Positions 45,115-56,100 of a stretch of 64,000 nucleotides of DNA are shown in pieces. The DNA is from Rhexocercosporidium sp. MPI-PUGE-AT-0058 (Eukaryota > Ascomycota > Leotiomycetes > Helotiales), in contig JAGTJL010000017.1 of the NCBI GenBank assembly GCA_020746875.1, forward strand, positions 1,612,001-1,676,000, given 5' to 3'. Below the pieces are notes generated by a model, which did no database searches, had not been told where the DNA came from, and was given only the letters and a program-made list of their open reading frames with translations. Positions within the stretch are counted from its first letter, which is position 1, and every line of letters starts with the position of its first letter. Made by a program: the position numbers and the translations under genes.

Positions 45115-48100
45115 GAGGGTCCTCCAATAGCTTATTTCGTTAAGTGACGCGTACACAGCCATTGTTCCTTCTCATCGCAGATCAGCCTAGTCTAGGAGCA
45201 CAACGCAGATATTTGACTATCTGAGATTACGGTCCCATCGGAGTATTTGCTATTGTTGAATATGAAGTTTAAAGTGGAGACTTGAAAGATATATTTACCT
45301 TTAGATTCCCTCGCTCTCCTCGCTCTCTTGCCTCTCCTCTTTCTCTTTCTAAGTACCCTCTCTCTCTCTCCGTTCACGGAGTATAAGAAGAAATACGAGA
45401 AACCATGATCGCTGGTTCCATCGATCTCTTTGGCAGGTTAGAGGGTGAAAAGCCAACATCGCTATACCTCTTAAAGGGTGCATTCTGCTTTGGAGATAAA
45501 TGTAATGCAGCTGAGGTTAAGCTCTCACCAACTACGTTAACAGGACCAAAAGATCACAATATTCAGCGCAAGCTGAATACGCTTAACACCCTACATATAT
45601 GCTACCAGCTATTGTCACGTGCCCATTACAATAAAACTGACTCCCAAATGCAGGCGGCGTTTGAAATTTGCGAGGAGGCGTTGCATTTGTATATTTCTTG
45701 GTCGGGCTTGTCACGACAGTAGGGGAAAACAAGAATGTCCGTTAACGTTTGTTCGGAGATGCAGAGAATCTGTAGTAATATGGTCGTTATCTCCAAATTT
45801 TATTGGATATATTCATTTTAACCAGATTCTAAACAGAGGCAAGGCCTGTGATAAAACACTAGAGCACGCTCGGTGCGAGTCAGCTGGCAGGGGATGGGCA
45901 CGCCTAATTGGGGACCGACTTAGGAAGCACATACGTGATGCCTTTGGCGTCAAAGCGAGCATTGTAGAGTTTCTCCAGTAAAATACATTTCTCTTCCAAC
46001 CCCATCCTCCTCCACTTTTTTTTCTTTCACGCAACATCTTCCTTAAATCTCGCCATCAACCTTCTATAACATCGACCTCTCTCTCTCCTAGGAAATTATG
46101 CTTCACAAAGTCGTGCTCCTTCCTTCGCATAACGACAGACTTCCTCCCTCATTCCCCTGATCTCCATCTCCGTGTTTGCCATGGTGGAGACAGGCTACGA
46201 CGAGATCGCCCGATATACCTGGAGTACGATAGCTTCAAAGGATGTCTGTGTATTAAAGCCTCTGCGTGATGGAAGCTCCCAAGCCAAAATTCTGCGTACG
46301 CACCACGGTAGTCTCCCCCCTTTGTCCAGTTGCTTAGATTGCCTTGTGAAATATAGATTGTATTTAGCTGCACAGGAGAACGATAGCTACAAAGAGCTCT
46401 CCGTGTCTTCCAAGTCCTGGGGACAGCGAAACTTGCAGACCCGAATCATCCTGACTCCGCACTACCACACGAGCCACTTCCCCCAATTCTTGTATCTCCA
46501 TTACCGGATTCTAATAGAACAGGTCGTTCATACCCTGGGAGGAAGATATCCGCAGAGTACTTGTCGTGCATCGGAACCTCTGTCGAACGACAGGACGTGT
46601 AAACCATGCAACATAATCACGACCGCTATCCCCTCCATGATTACCATGCAACATTTTCGGACTGCAGCAGGTACCAACCGGCCTTCATCCGGATTCAGTG
46701 CTGTGCTAGGAGAGCGATCGATGTAGTGTGTTATTCATTTGCTGGAGCCCTTGTGGCGATGGGAAATGCAGAATCTGCCTATAGCCACCCCTCCCTCCAT
46801 ATTCTGCGATCAGAACTAATGCCCGGACCGGCGGAGAATGCAGGCGTCCACATAGATCTTGTGTTGCATACATTCGAAGTGTGTGCGCTGCGGTCCTTGG
46901 GGTGAGGTGATTCTGGCTAACCACCAGGACAGCTATCCATTCCTTTCTGGTCTTCCAGTCACCATTATTCGCCCTGTAGATCTGCCGAGGAAGGCTTGAA
47001 ATCGATTCATGTCATGTGCGGTGCTAGAAGGTATTGAGTGCAAAGTATTGTGATTTGCTGGAGACTCTGCCGCGATAGTACCTGCTTTATCTCAGCTACT
47101 GCGACACATGCCTGTCCAGCGTATACTTGCCTTGTCATAACTGACCAAGCCTCTGCCTTGTCCATCTCGAGACTATCTTGCCTAGGTAGCCTGCACTAAG
47201 CCCCTGCTTCATGCTCATTGACATTACAGACTAGGAGAGTAGATCCAAAGAATAGAATCATCGATTGGTGATCACGTAAAGGCACAAGATTTCCAGGAGT
47301 GATCGCGGATATGACAACGTTAGGCCAAGACAACGTAGAAGGGTGACAAGATGTGAAGACGGGTGAGTGCCCTGTGGCACTTGGCTCCTTTAGTGGTCCA
47401 GATAACTCTAACGTCCTGTAGGTTTGAAGGGGCAGCAAGTGCCTACACAAAACTGTCCGGATGGAGCATTATGTGCCTCTCAGAAAGTATGTAATAGATT
47501 GCATCTCTAGCTACTCGTTCATTCACACGAGATGAACGAAAGTAATCTTAAGAAAGCTCGTTGCTCTGGACTTGCTGAATCCGAGGGAGTAAATCACTTC
47601 TCTGGTTGTACAAATCTGAATCAGTAAATTCCCGTTCTCTTCTTGCTCGAGTTTGCCTTGATCCGTGCAAATGTGCTTTCCCGAAGGCCATTTTTTCTCT
47701 TTAACACCAGGCTGCAGCAGCATCTAGGTCCGACTAGCACTCGTAGATCATATTGATAACCTAGTCTCAAAGAATTGCTTCCGATATCAAGTTACAAACC
47801 GATAGATGATGGATGGGTTTCCCTTTCATCAGTTGTCAAGTCGAACCCTCACAACCTCCAAGAATATACTGAACAGTGCATCCCAGCAATCTGGCATTAT
47901 TGGTTGATAACTTAGACTTGCCTAGGGACAACTGATGTGTTAACCCAGCAAATCCGTCGAAAGGTAGCGGAGGAGGCTTTGCGACGAAAGAAGAATCAAC
48001 CAGCGCGACATGACGACGCCTTGTCCGTTCTCATCTACTTCACGCCTGGCCTCAGTTGAAGACCCAAAAGAACCTAGACCAATCTAATGGTATAACCGTA

Positions 48101-48682
48101 CTCGGAAAATTGGAGTCTATATCTGCTGCTCTAGAGCTCGCTCGCAAGGGATGTTCCGGAGCGTTGGGCTTGCGTTGAAGGGATTCCAACATTGTGTGGC
48201 CATGAGGAAGAGTCTAATTGAGGGTTTGACAATCTAGCTCTTGGTGGATCTTTCTTGTCCTAGAGACCGCAGACGACATTAGGCTGTCATGCCTTAGCTG
48301 AGTACGAAGTAGCGCACCGTTGGGGTCTGGTCAAGGTAGATGCAGCCATTCTGGATATCATGCTCATCCGAGAAATTCTCGCAGAGCAGTGTGACCCGCG
48401 CAAATCTGCATCCTGCTCGAGAGTTCCTGTACGAGTAACTCGTAATCGTCCCTTGAGGAAACCATTCGCAGATTTATTTGGTTCAGCACCACGACGAGGT
48501 TTGCACAGGATACTTCACGGTTAATCCGTCTTTTAGTTCTGTCTCAATATATCTTCCATTCCGGAGGTGCGCAATCGAACTTCAGCTCTTGCGATATTCT
48601 ACGCGGTATTGTTGCATCTCGTGGGGGGGTCTGATGGATATGTGTTTGTGGGTTTTGAAGGTTGTGGGTAGCGATGTTGGAT
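45115..48682. other. Gene-poor stretch left of the satellite array
   Basis: No gene is supported. The longest ATG frame, 46181-46726 (about 181 codons, plus), has no recognisable domain, signal peptide or compositional support. Several Cys-containing short frames near 46.6-46.9 kb also look incidental. Confidence 0.35.
45305..45373. repeat. Pyrimidine-rich CT tract
   Basis: Almost uninterrupted C/T sequence with CTCT runs (CCTCTCCTCTTTCTCTTTC, then CTCTCTCTCTC) spans about 70 bp. It is a simple-sequence tract with no gene immediately downstream that I can support. Confidence 0.7.
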
Positions 48683-51390
48683 TTAGAATGAGGTAAAGGG
48701 CCCGCAAATTTACCTCTTTCTAAATCATTTTAGAAAGAGGCAGAACGACATTTAATTTAGAACACACTGGATGCCCAGAAATGATACAACGAAATCATAC
48801 GTGCGACTGGATGAGTAACTCGCAGTTGGCTTGTATTTGGCCTTGCAATCAAATAGGTGTTGTTGACTCTGGAACAAACCCACTCGGAAGTAAAGATTAG
48901 AATGAGGTAAAAGCCCCGCAAATCTACCTCTTTCTAAACCCGCGTACAAAGAGGTAAATACCCACCAGATTTAATTTACACTAAACTGCTCAAGAAATTC
49001 TCGACGCATATGCGATGATTGTTCAGGCTCTTAGCTTGTCAGAAATCCTACACAGCTTGGAGTGACGTGAGTTCAGGATACCAAGAAGGGTGGACTCCCC
49101 CAAGGTGGTCGGATTAGAATGAGGTAAAACCCCACCAAATCTACCTCTTTCTAAATTCGATTACAAAGAGGTAAACTCGCACCGGATTTTATTTATACTA
49201 AAACTGCTCAAGAATTTTCCACGTACAAGTGTGTACGGTGGTTGTCCAGACTCTTAGCTTGTCAGAAGTCCTGCATAGTTTGGGGAATGACGTGAGTGCA
49301 GGATATCGAGATGGGTGGACCCTGCAAGGTGGTGAGATTAGAAAGAGGTAGATTTGGTATGGTTTTACCTCTTTCTAAAATACATTAGAAAGAGGTAAAC
49401 CATCACCCGATTTATATTATACTAACACGTTCCAAAAAGACAACAGGAGATAAATAAAGTCAAGCGTAGGCCTTGCACAGCAACTGGCTTGATGTGGTTG
49501 TCCTATAAAGAGGGCGTTGAGTTTGATAGGGGCTGGGGGTGGGATTAGAAAGAGGTAGATTTGGTATGGTTTTACCTCTCTCTAAAATACATTACAAAGA
49601 GGTAAACCATCACCCGATTTAAATCATACTAATATGTTCCAAGGCAACAGGAGGATTAAAGCTAAGTGTAGGAGGTGCTGCACAGCGAGTGGCTTCATGT
49701 GGTTGTCCCAAGAAGAGGGCATAGGGAATTGAGTTTGGTGGGAGCTGGTGGTGGGATTAGAAAGAGGTAAAACCCCACTAAATCTACCTCTTTCTAATAT
49801 ATTTTAGAAAGTGGTAGAAGCTCACCCAATTAACGTCGAACTAAAAGAATTCCAAAAACACAAGATGCGACAAAGAAGAAAACAGAGACTGACCCAGTCG
49901 TGATTAGTGCACGATTGGAGGTATCGCATGACTGTTGGTGGTTGCGACGTGGGGTGGTGAGTTGTGGTTGGGCTAGAAAGAGGTAGAACCTCACCAAATC
50001 TATTTCACAGTAGAGGGGTTTAGAAAGAGGTAAATCCTCACTACCTTTATTTCACACAAATGCATGGCTGAAACTGCTCTCATTAAACCTTGGCAGCCAA
50101 TTGCGAATCTTTGCGCTTGTGTCGTTGAGCCTAGCGGTCGTGTTGTGGAGTTCCCAAAGCTGGACTAGAATGAAGTAAACCCCTACCAATTTTACCTCTT
50201 TCTAAAATGTCTTAGAAAGAAGCAAACTACCACCACTTTTATATCACAGAAACAAAAACCAGAAATCAGATATAGGTTTCTCGTTTGGACCCTAATCAGT
50301 CTGTTAGCAGTAGACTGCGATGCATGTTTCTTGGGATGATGCATCGTCGTGGGGGTCCGTACTGTACATAGGAATTAGAAAGAGGTAAACTACCACCACT
50401 TTTATACCATGTAAACAGAAGACAGAAACCAGACAGAAGCTTTTCCTTTGTATACTTATCGGTCTGTTGTTAGCAGACTGCGATGTAGGTTTTATGTATG
50501 GAGGTGGAGTGGGGTCGGTGCATGGGAATTAGAAAGAGGTAAAACCTACTAATTCTACCTCTTTCTAAATATATTAAAAAAATGTAAAATGAACCTAATT
50601 TATTTTATTCTAAGGTATATTGCGAACGCATTGCGAACGGTTCTAATGGGACATGTGTAATCTAGTACGGACTATAGAGTAGTACTTAAGTGTCGTGGAA
50701 GCTGGATCTTGTATTGCTGGGATATGGGTAGAATTTAGAAAGAGGTAAAACCCTACCTATTCTACCTCTTTCTAAAATACATTAGAAAGAGGTAAACTAC
50801 TATCACTTTTATATTATGTAAACAGAAGACAGAAACTAGACAGAAGCTTCTCCTTTATACACTTATCGGTTTATTATTAGTAGACTGCGATGCAGGTTTT
50901 ATGTATAGAGGTGGGGTGGGGTCGGTGCATAAGAATTAAAAAGAGGTAAAACCCACTAATTTTACTTCTTTCTAAATATATTAGAAAGATGTAAAATAAA
51001 CTTAATTTATTTCATTTTAAGGTATATTGCGAACGCATTGCGAACGGTTCTAATGGAATATGTGCACTTTAGTACGGACTGTAGAGCAGTACTTAAGTGT
51101 CGTGAAAGCTAGATCTTGTGTTGCTGGGATATAAGTAGAATTTAGAAAGAGGTAAAACCCCACTTATTCTACCTCTTTTTAAAATATAATAAGAAGAGGT
51201 AAAGCCTTACTAATTCTGCTTTATTTCGTAAAGATTTAAAAAGAAGTAAAATACTTACACATTTACAACTCTCTAAAGTAGTGCTAGAAATCATACTAAG
51301 AGTCCCGCTATCGCTTTAGTAGACTGGTCGTCGGCGAGCTAACACTCGGGATGCGGTTAAGGAGAGAAGAAGTAAACTCTTACCTATTTT
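48683..51390. repeat. Tandem satellite array with palindromic TTAGAAAGAGGTA motif
   Basis: About 13 units begin at 48683, 48897, 49114, 49338, 49545, 49757, 49973, 50165, 50375, 50529, 50735, 50935 and 51142, an average period near 205 bp. A typical unit opens with TTAGAAAGAGGTA, about 15 nt of spacer, then its reverse complement TACCTCTTTCTAA, forming a 13-bp-stem hairpin. A second direct TTAGAAAGAGGTAAAC follows, then about 45 bp ending in a TTTATAT-like stretch, then a more variable 100 bp. The first three units carry the variant TTAGAATGAGGTA. Around 50.4-51.2 kb a two-unit block of about 410 bp is itself duplicated, the right copy richer in T and A. No coding potential is seen. Confidence 0.9.
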
Positions 51391-51752
51391 ATTTTATTAA
51401 CGTATTTTTGAAAGTATAAGTCCATTTCTTTTAAATTATTATATAGTAACGTATATTTCTTTAAGCGCGTTATAAACAGCATTTTCGCAGGATCAAAATA
51501 TATGTATTTATTTAAGGCGTGCCCCTTTAGGATAGAAATTACATCTTTATTGCCAATTTGTCTGTTGATCATGTTTCTCAGCTTCCACGGACTATAGAGG
51601 AGCATTTGGGAAGACTCCTTCGCTAAGACTAAATGATGGGTCTTCTGGCAGATACGACGTGAGAATGTGGAATCTTCAGCTAAGCTTGTATGGATGGGGT
51701 TAACGTCGTCGTTAGCCTGCTCAGAGATCCTCTCAGTCCTGCAACTAAAATA
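51384..51752 (-). pseudogene. Possible decayed coding fragment
   Basis: A minus-strand frame open for over 120 codons, without an ATG at its beginning, includes HHLVLAKESSQMLLYSPWKL and DVISILKGHALNKYIYFDP. It reads like part of a real protein, though no family is recognised. Its right end overlaps the upstream region of the dioxygenase pseudogene and its left end the frayed edge of the satellite. It may be a relic disrupted by the array. Confidence 0.3.
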
Positions 51753-51858
51753 CAACTATATATTATCTCTCTCGCACCGAAAGACGCTTACCACAGCTCA
51801 ACTCATATCCATCCCACAGTCTTTTATTTACCGTCTCAATCGACCACGGTTATTAAAC

Positions 51859-52921
51859 ATGCATTTCACTCCCTTGATCGCTGCTAGCATCCTGGCCAGC
51901 ATCGCCCTCGCCCATCCAGGTGAATACGAGCCCTTTGCGTCTCGCTCAGAAATCCAAAAGCGTGGCGTCATGGCTAAGCGTTACGAAGGAGCTTCCGCAG
52001 CGATGAGGTCGAAGAGATGGAATAAACGCGCTTTGGAGACCAAAGCCAAGCGTGGCCTTGAGGCGAGGAACACGACTTTTGAGATCATGACTGAGACTCC
52101 TTACTATGATGTATTGCAGAATGACACTTGTGTCCTTGCCCCTACTGTTACAGAGGGTCCGGTGAGTTTTTTTTCCAAAGACGTGGTAGATGAGTGCTGA
52201 CGGGAGAAAGTATGTCTGGCCACGATCCCAAATGCCACGTCAAGACATGACCGAAGATCAACCGGGTATCCCATTCACCCTCGATGTTGGGGTTTTAGAT
52301 ATGACAACTTGCGAGCCACTCCAGAATGTTCTCGTCGATTTCTGGCACTGCAACGCTACAGGGTCTTACTCATCGTTCACCAAACTCTCGCCAGACCCGC
52401 CGTTTGCGACGCTCCTCCAGCAAATGAACATCACGGATTTTGAGATCGGCAAGACGGACCTCCACACCGACACGACCACTTTCCTACGTGGAATGTGGCC
52501 TACGGATTCAGATGGAGTCATGGAAATGCAAACCATCATTCCAGGCTTCTAAATCCAACGCTCGATTCACATCCACGTTAAGGCACACACTTACTGGGTC
52601 CTCGCCCCTAATGGTATCATCTCTGCTGGCAATAGAGTCAGCACTGGGCAGATTTATATCCCTGATGATATTGCGCTGGAGTTGATGGCTGTTGAGCCTT
52701 ATGCCTCTCGCACTACTATTAATCGCACTACTAATGCTGATGACTATGTTTTTGGGCAGGGGTTTGCGAATGGGTATAATCCTGTCATCGATTTGGTCGC
52801 TGCGGATGGCGTTGACATGGCGAATGGAGGTCAGTTTGATTATTATTGAGCTGATGGAATGGAGCTAACTGGCGTAGTTATCGGGTATATTACTATTGGG
52901 ATTAATACCACTGATGTTTAG
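51859..52921 (+). pseudogene. Secreted intradiol ring-cleavage dioxygenase, stop at the iron-ligand Tyr
   Basis: Exons 51859-52161, 52211-52829 and 52878-52921 join through GT-AG introns of 49 and 48 nt. The start is a signal peptide (MHFTPLIAASILASIALA) and a basic propiece. The dioxygenase core begins TCVLAPTVTEGP and continues ITEDQ-type MTEDQPGIPFTLDVGVLD and CEPLQNVLVDFWHCNATG. The sequence PGF, stop, IQRSIHIHVKAHTYW follows. The TAA at 52550-52552 replaces the codon of the second Tyr ligand of the Fe(III) centre (PGxYxxRxxHIH), while the HxH ligands downstream are kept. The C terminus (VIGYITIGINTTDV) and its stop are intact. Such enzymes open catechol-type rings outside the cell. A retrotransposon sits 4 bp after the stop codon. 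Confidence 0.88.
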
Positions 52922-52925
52922 ACTA

Positions 52926-53114
52926 TGTAATGATCACTGGCACGCTGAGGTGATTATGGCATAATAGAAGAGCTTAAGAAGCGCTATAAACTCGCTGGTG
53001 ATATTTTAATTATATAAAAGCTAATTGCTAAGGAGGGAAGATTACCTTTTCCCTCTTACTGTCCTTATAAGGGCAGTGATTACGTAATTAACGCTAAGAG
53101 CACAAACTATTATA
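52926..53114 (-). repeat. 3' LTR of retrotransposon copy 2
   Basis: On the plus strand it starts TGTAATGATCACTGGCACGC and ends CACAAACTATTATA, the altered complement of the TGTAATAGTCTGTG start. It is 189 bp. The outer end is well preserved. Confidence 0.92.
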
Positions 53115-56100
53115 ATATTTCCCTTTTTATTTACTTTTGTCTTAGAAGTAAGGATATACTATAGCCTTTAGCTAACGTTATACTAGCGATTCGCTAATAA
53201 ATTAAATTTTCTATTATTTATTTCAAAAGTGAATTCTAAAGAAAATAAAGTAAAGTAAAAGCTATTAATAAGAGGGGCCTAGCGCCTATTAAGTATATAA
53301 TACTTTTCTCTCTTTATAACCTTTTTTAATTAATAATAATAATTATAATAAACTATAAGTTATAACTACTTTTTAATCTTAATAATATCGTCTTTTAATA
53401 AATACTTAACCAGCGGTTCCTTTAATCGTAAACGTAAAAGCAAGACATCTAGCTTTATTATAATTAACGCTAGCAATACCTCGACTAAACGCCAGCAAAC
53501 TTTAATAATCTTTTTAAAAATAATTAATATTAGCGACTAAAATAATAATAATAAAGATTTTAAGAATAACGTTTAATTTTTTTAATAAATTTTATTTAAA
53601 GGAAAAAAGAATACGCGTATTTAATCTTTAAATAGAATTATTATAAATAAAAGCGACGTTTATTAAGAGTTATACTTGTATTACGTCGGTAAGGTTTAAG
53701 AGTTCTTCGATTTTTAATACTTTAATAACTTTAGCTTATTTATTATAAAGTATTTAAATTATTATTAAAAGGGTAAATTATATAAATTAATAAATTAAAT
53801 TTTATTTATTTATTAATAAAGCATAGGCTAATAATTGGTAAGGTTTTGGCTAAGTTAAAATTACTCTTCGACGATCTCCTTAAAGCTGTCTTTTAATTTA
53901 ATTTTAATAAGATTAAATAAGTTAATCTTAATATTATTTAGTTTATTTTTAATTAAGAGGAGCGTTACGTTAATTATTTTATTAAGGTTTTTAACGCTAA
54001 AGCTTAAAAGTCTTTATAAAAGCCTGTAATATCCTTAATTAAGGAGTTTTATATTAATATTATATCGGCGATTAACGGGCTACGTAATACGTTAATTTTA
54101 ACTTTTTCTTAAGAATTCGAGGACTTAAAGAAAAGCAATATTGAGCTTGTAACTAAGATTTTCGGACTTTAAGAAGTAAGTAAACTTAACATTTATTAAT
54201 GAGTTCTTTATTAACCTCCGGCGAAGAACTTCTAAAAGGTTTATTTTAACTTTTTTAAGGATAATATAATTAAAGACTTTAAGGCTAAAATTATTAAAGA
54301 TAATAGCTATATTAATATTATTAAGAACTTAAGTAATAGAAATAAGTTTATTATTATTACTTAAGGATAAATCTAAGGTTTTTACTTAACGATTTATTAG
54401 TAAAGGATTAGCGTTTACTTAGCGAGGTACTTTAATTTTTTGATTTTCTTAAGTATTACGTTTTTATTATAACGTAAATAAATAATATAAACTCTTTTTT
54501 CTTTTAAGTATTATCGTTTAAATTATAATATTTAATATACTTTTAAAATTATAAAACCTTATAAGTAAAAGTAAAAAAATATATAATATTATAATATATT
54601 TTTAACGAGTCGTCGGCGTAGTTTTAACGACTTTCTCTCGAACCTTTTAAAGAAATAAAAAGTTATAAGTTTATTTTCGCCGACGCTTTACTTTCCTTTT
54701 CGTAACGTTTCGACTTTTTAATAACTTAATTAATTTTTAAAAATTAATAAGGTTTTTTATTAACTCTTAAGAATTATACGCTAAGTTAAATCCTTTTTAT
54801 TTAATAAAGTATTATTTTTTATTTTTAATTACTCGTCGATTTAAAAGAGTCTTAATAATTTATTATTCTTTTTTATTAATAAAATTAAATTAAACGACTT
54901 CCGATAATTTGCCGGGCCTTTATTAATACGACTTTAATAATAATATATAAAAGACGTTATATAAACGGCTATATTTAAAAGGTAATTTTAGCTTATACGC
55001 TTGTTTTTTAATTCTTTTAGTAATTTTAAAAGGCTTTAGGAATTAATAATTTAGCTTCTTATTTAAACGAATTATTTTAATATTCTTTAACGAGAGTAAG
55101 ACTTATTATTTAACTTTAAATTTTATAAAATAATAGTTCTTATTATATTATTTTACTTAGTTTTTTTTAATTTTTATTAACTAGTTTCTAGCTTTTAGCG
55201 TTTTTTAATAACCTTTTTTACTTATTCTTTAGTAATTGGTATTTCTTTTTTTATAAGATTGTCCTTAATTTTTTGACGAGAATCTAACGATATACCGTAC
55301 TTAGCTTTATTTAGAGTCATTTTAATAAACTTATAATAAGTGTTTATATATACGAACTTCGCTAAGGGCAAGAGATTTACTTAATTATTTTATAAATAAT
55401 AAATAAAACACCTTAATTACGCTTTTAAGGCTTAGTTTTATTATTTTATTTATTCGTTTATTTACGAGTGAAACGCTGTCGAAAGGCCTTTTATTATTTA
55501 TAAATAAAAGTAAAGTTTTATTTAAAATTTTAAAGTAAATATAAAGCCTTTATTTATAATAATTATTATAAGTAAACCGTAATCCTTGAATTAATAATTA
55601 ATAAATAAGCGTATTAAAAGTAATATATTAATTGTTTTTAAGGACGGGATATATTTAATATTTTTAATAAATTTATTAATAATTACTAATAAATTATTAA
55701 AGACTTTACTTATAATATTACTTTTATAAAATATTAAATTTATAATAAAGTCTATTATAATTAACTTAAATAATTTATTAAGCTAGCTCGGCGCTTATAT
55801 TTCGCTAATTACTTTCTTATATTTTACTTTTATTTTTTAATAAATATTATAAGTCTTAACGTATTCTTTAACGTTTATTAATATCTTCGGCTAAAAATAC
55901 TTCCGTTAAATAAGCTTTAATATTTGTTTATAATTAAAATAACTTATAATTAAATTATTATAATATATTTTTATAATTTTATTACGAACGGCATTATCTT
56001 AAAGGACGTAAGCTATTCGCTAATGTTTTAGTAGATTATTATTATCGATATTTTAATTTAAATCCCCGGTATTTTATAATTTAATTTACTTTTTAATAAT

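Noticed and set aside
46181..46726. 181-codon ATG frame
   Set aside because: No domain, no homology that I recognise, and no intron or promoter support; kept only as a note.
48683..51390. Possible CRISPR-like array of regularly spaced repeats
   Set aside because: The spacers are about 170 bp long and homologous to each other, the repeat is an 11-15 bp core within longer similar units, and the genome is eukaryotic. It is a tandem satellite.
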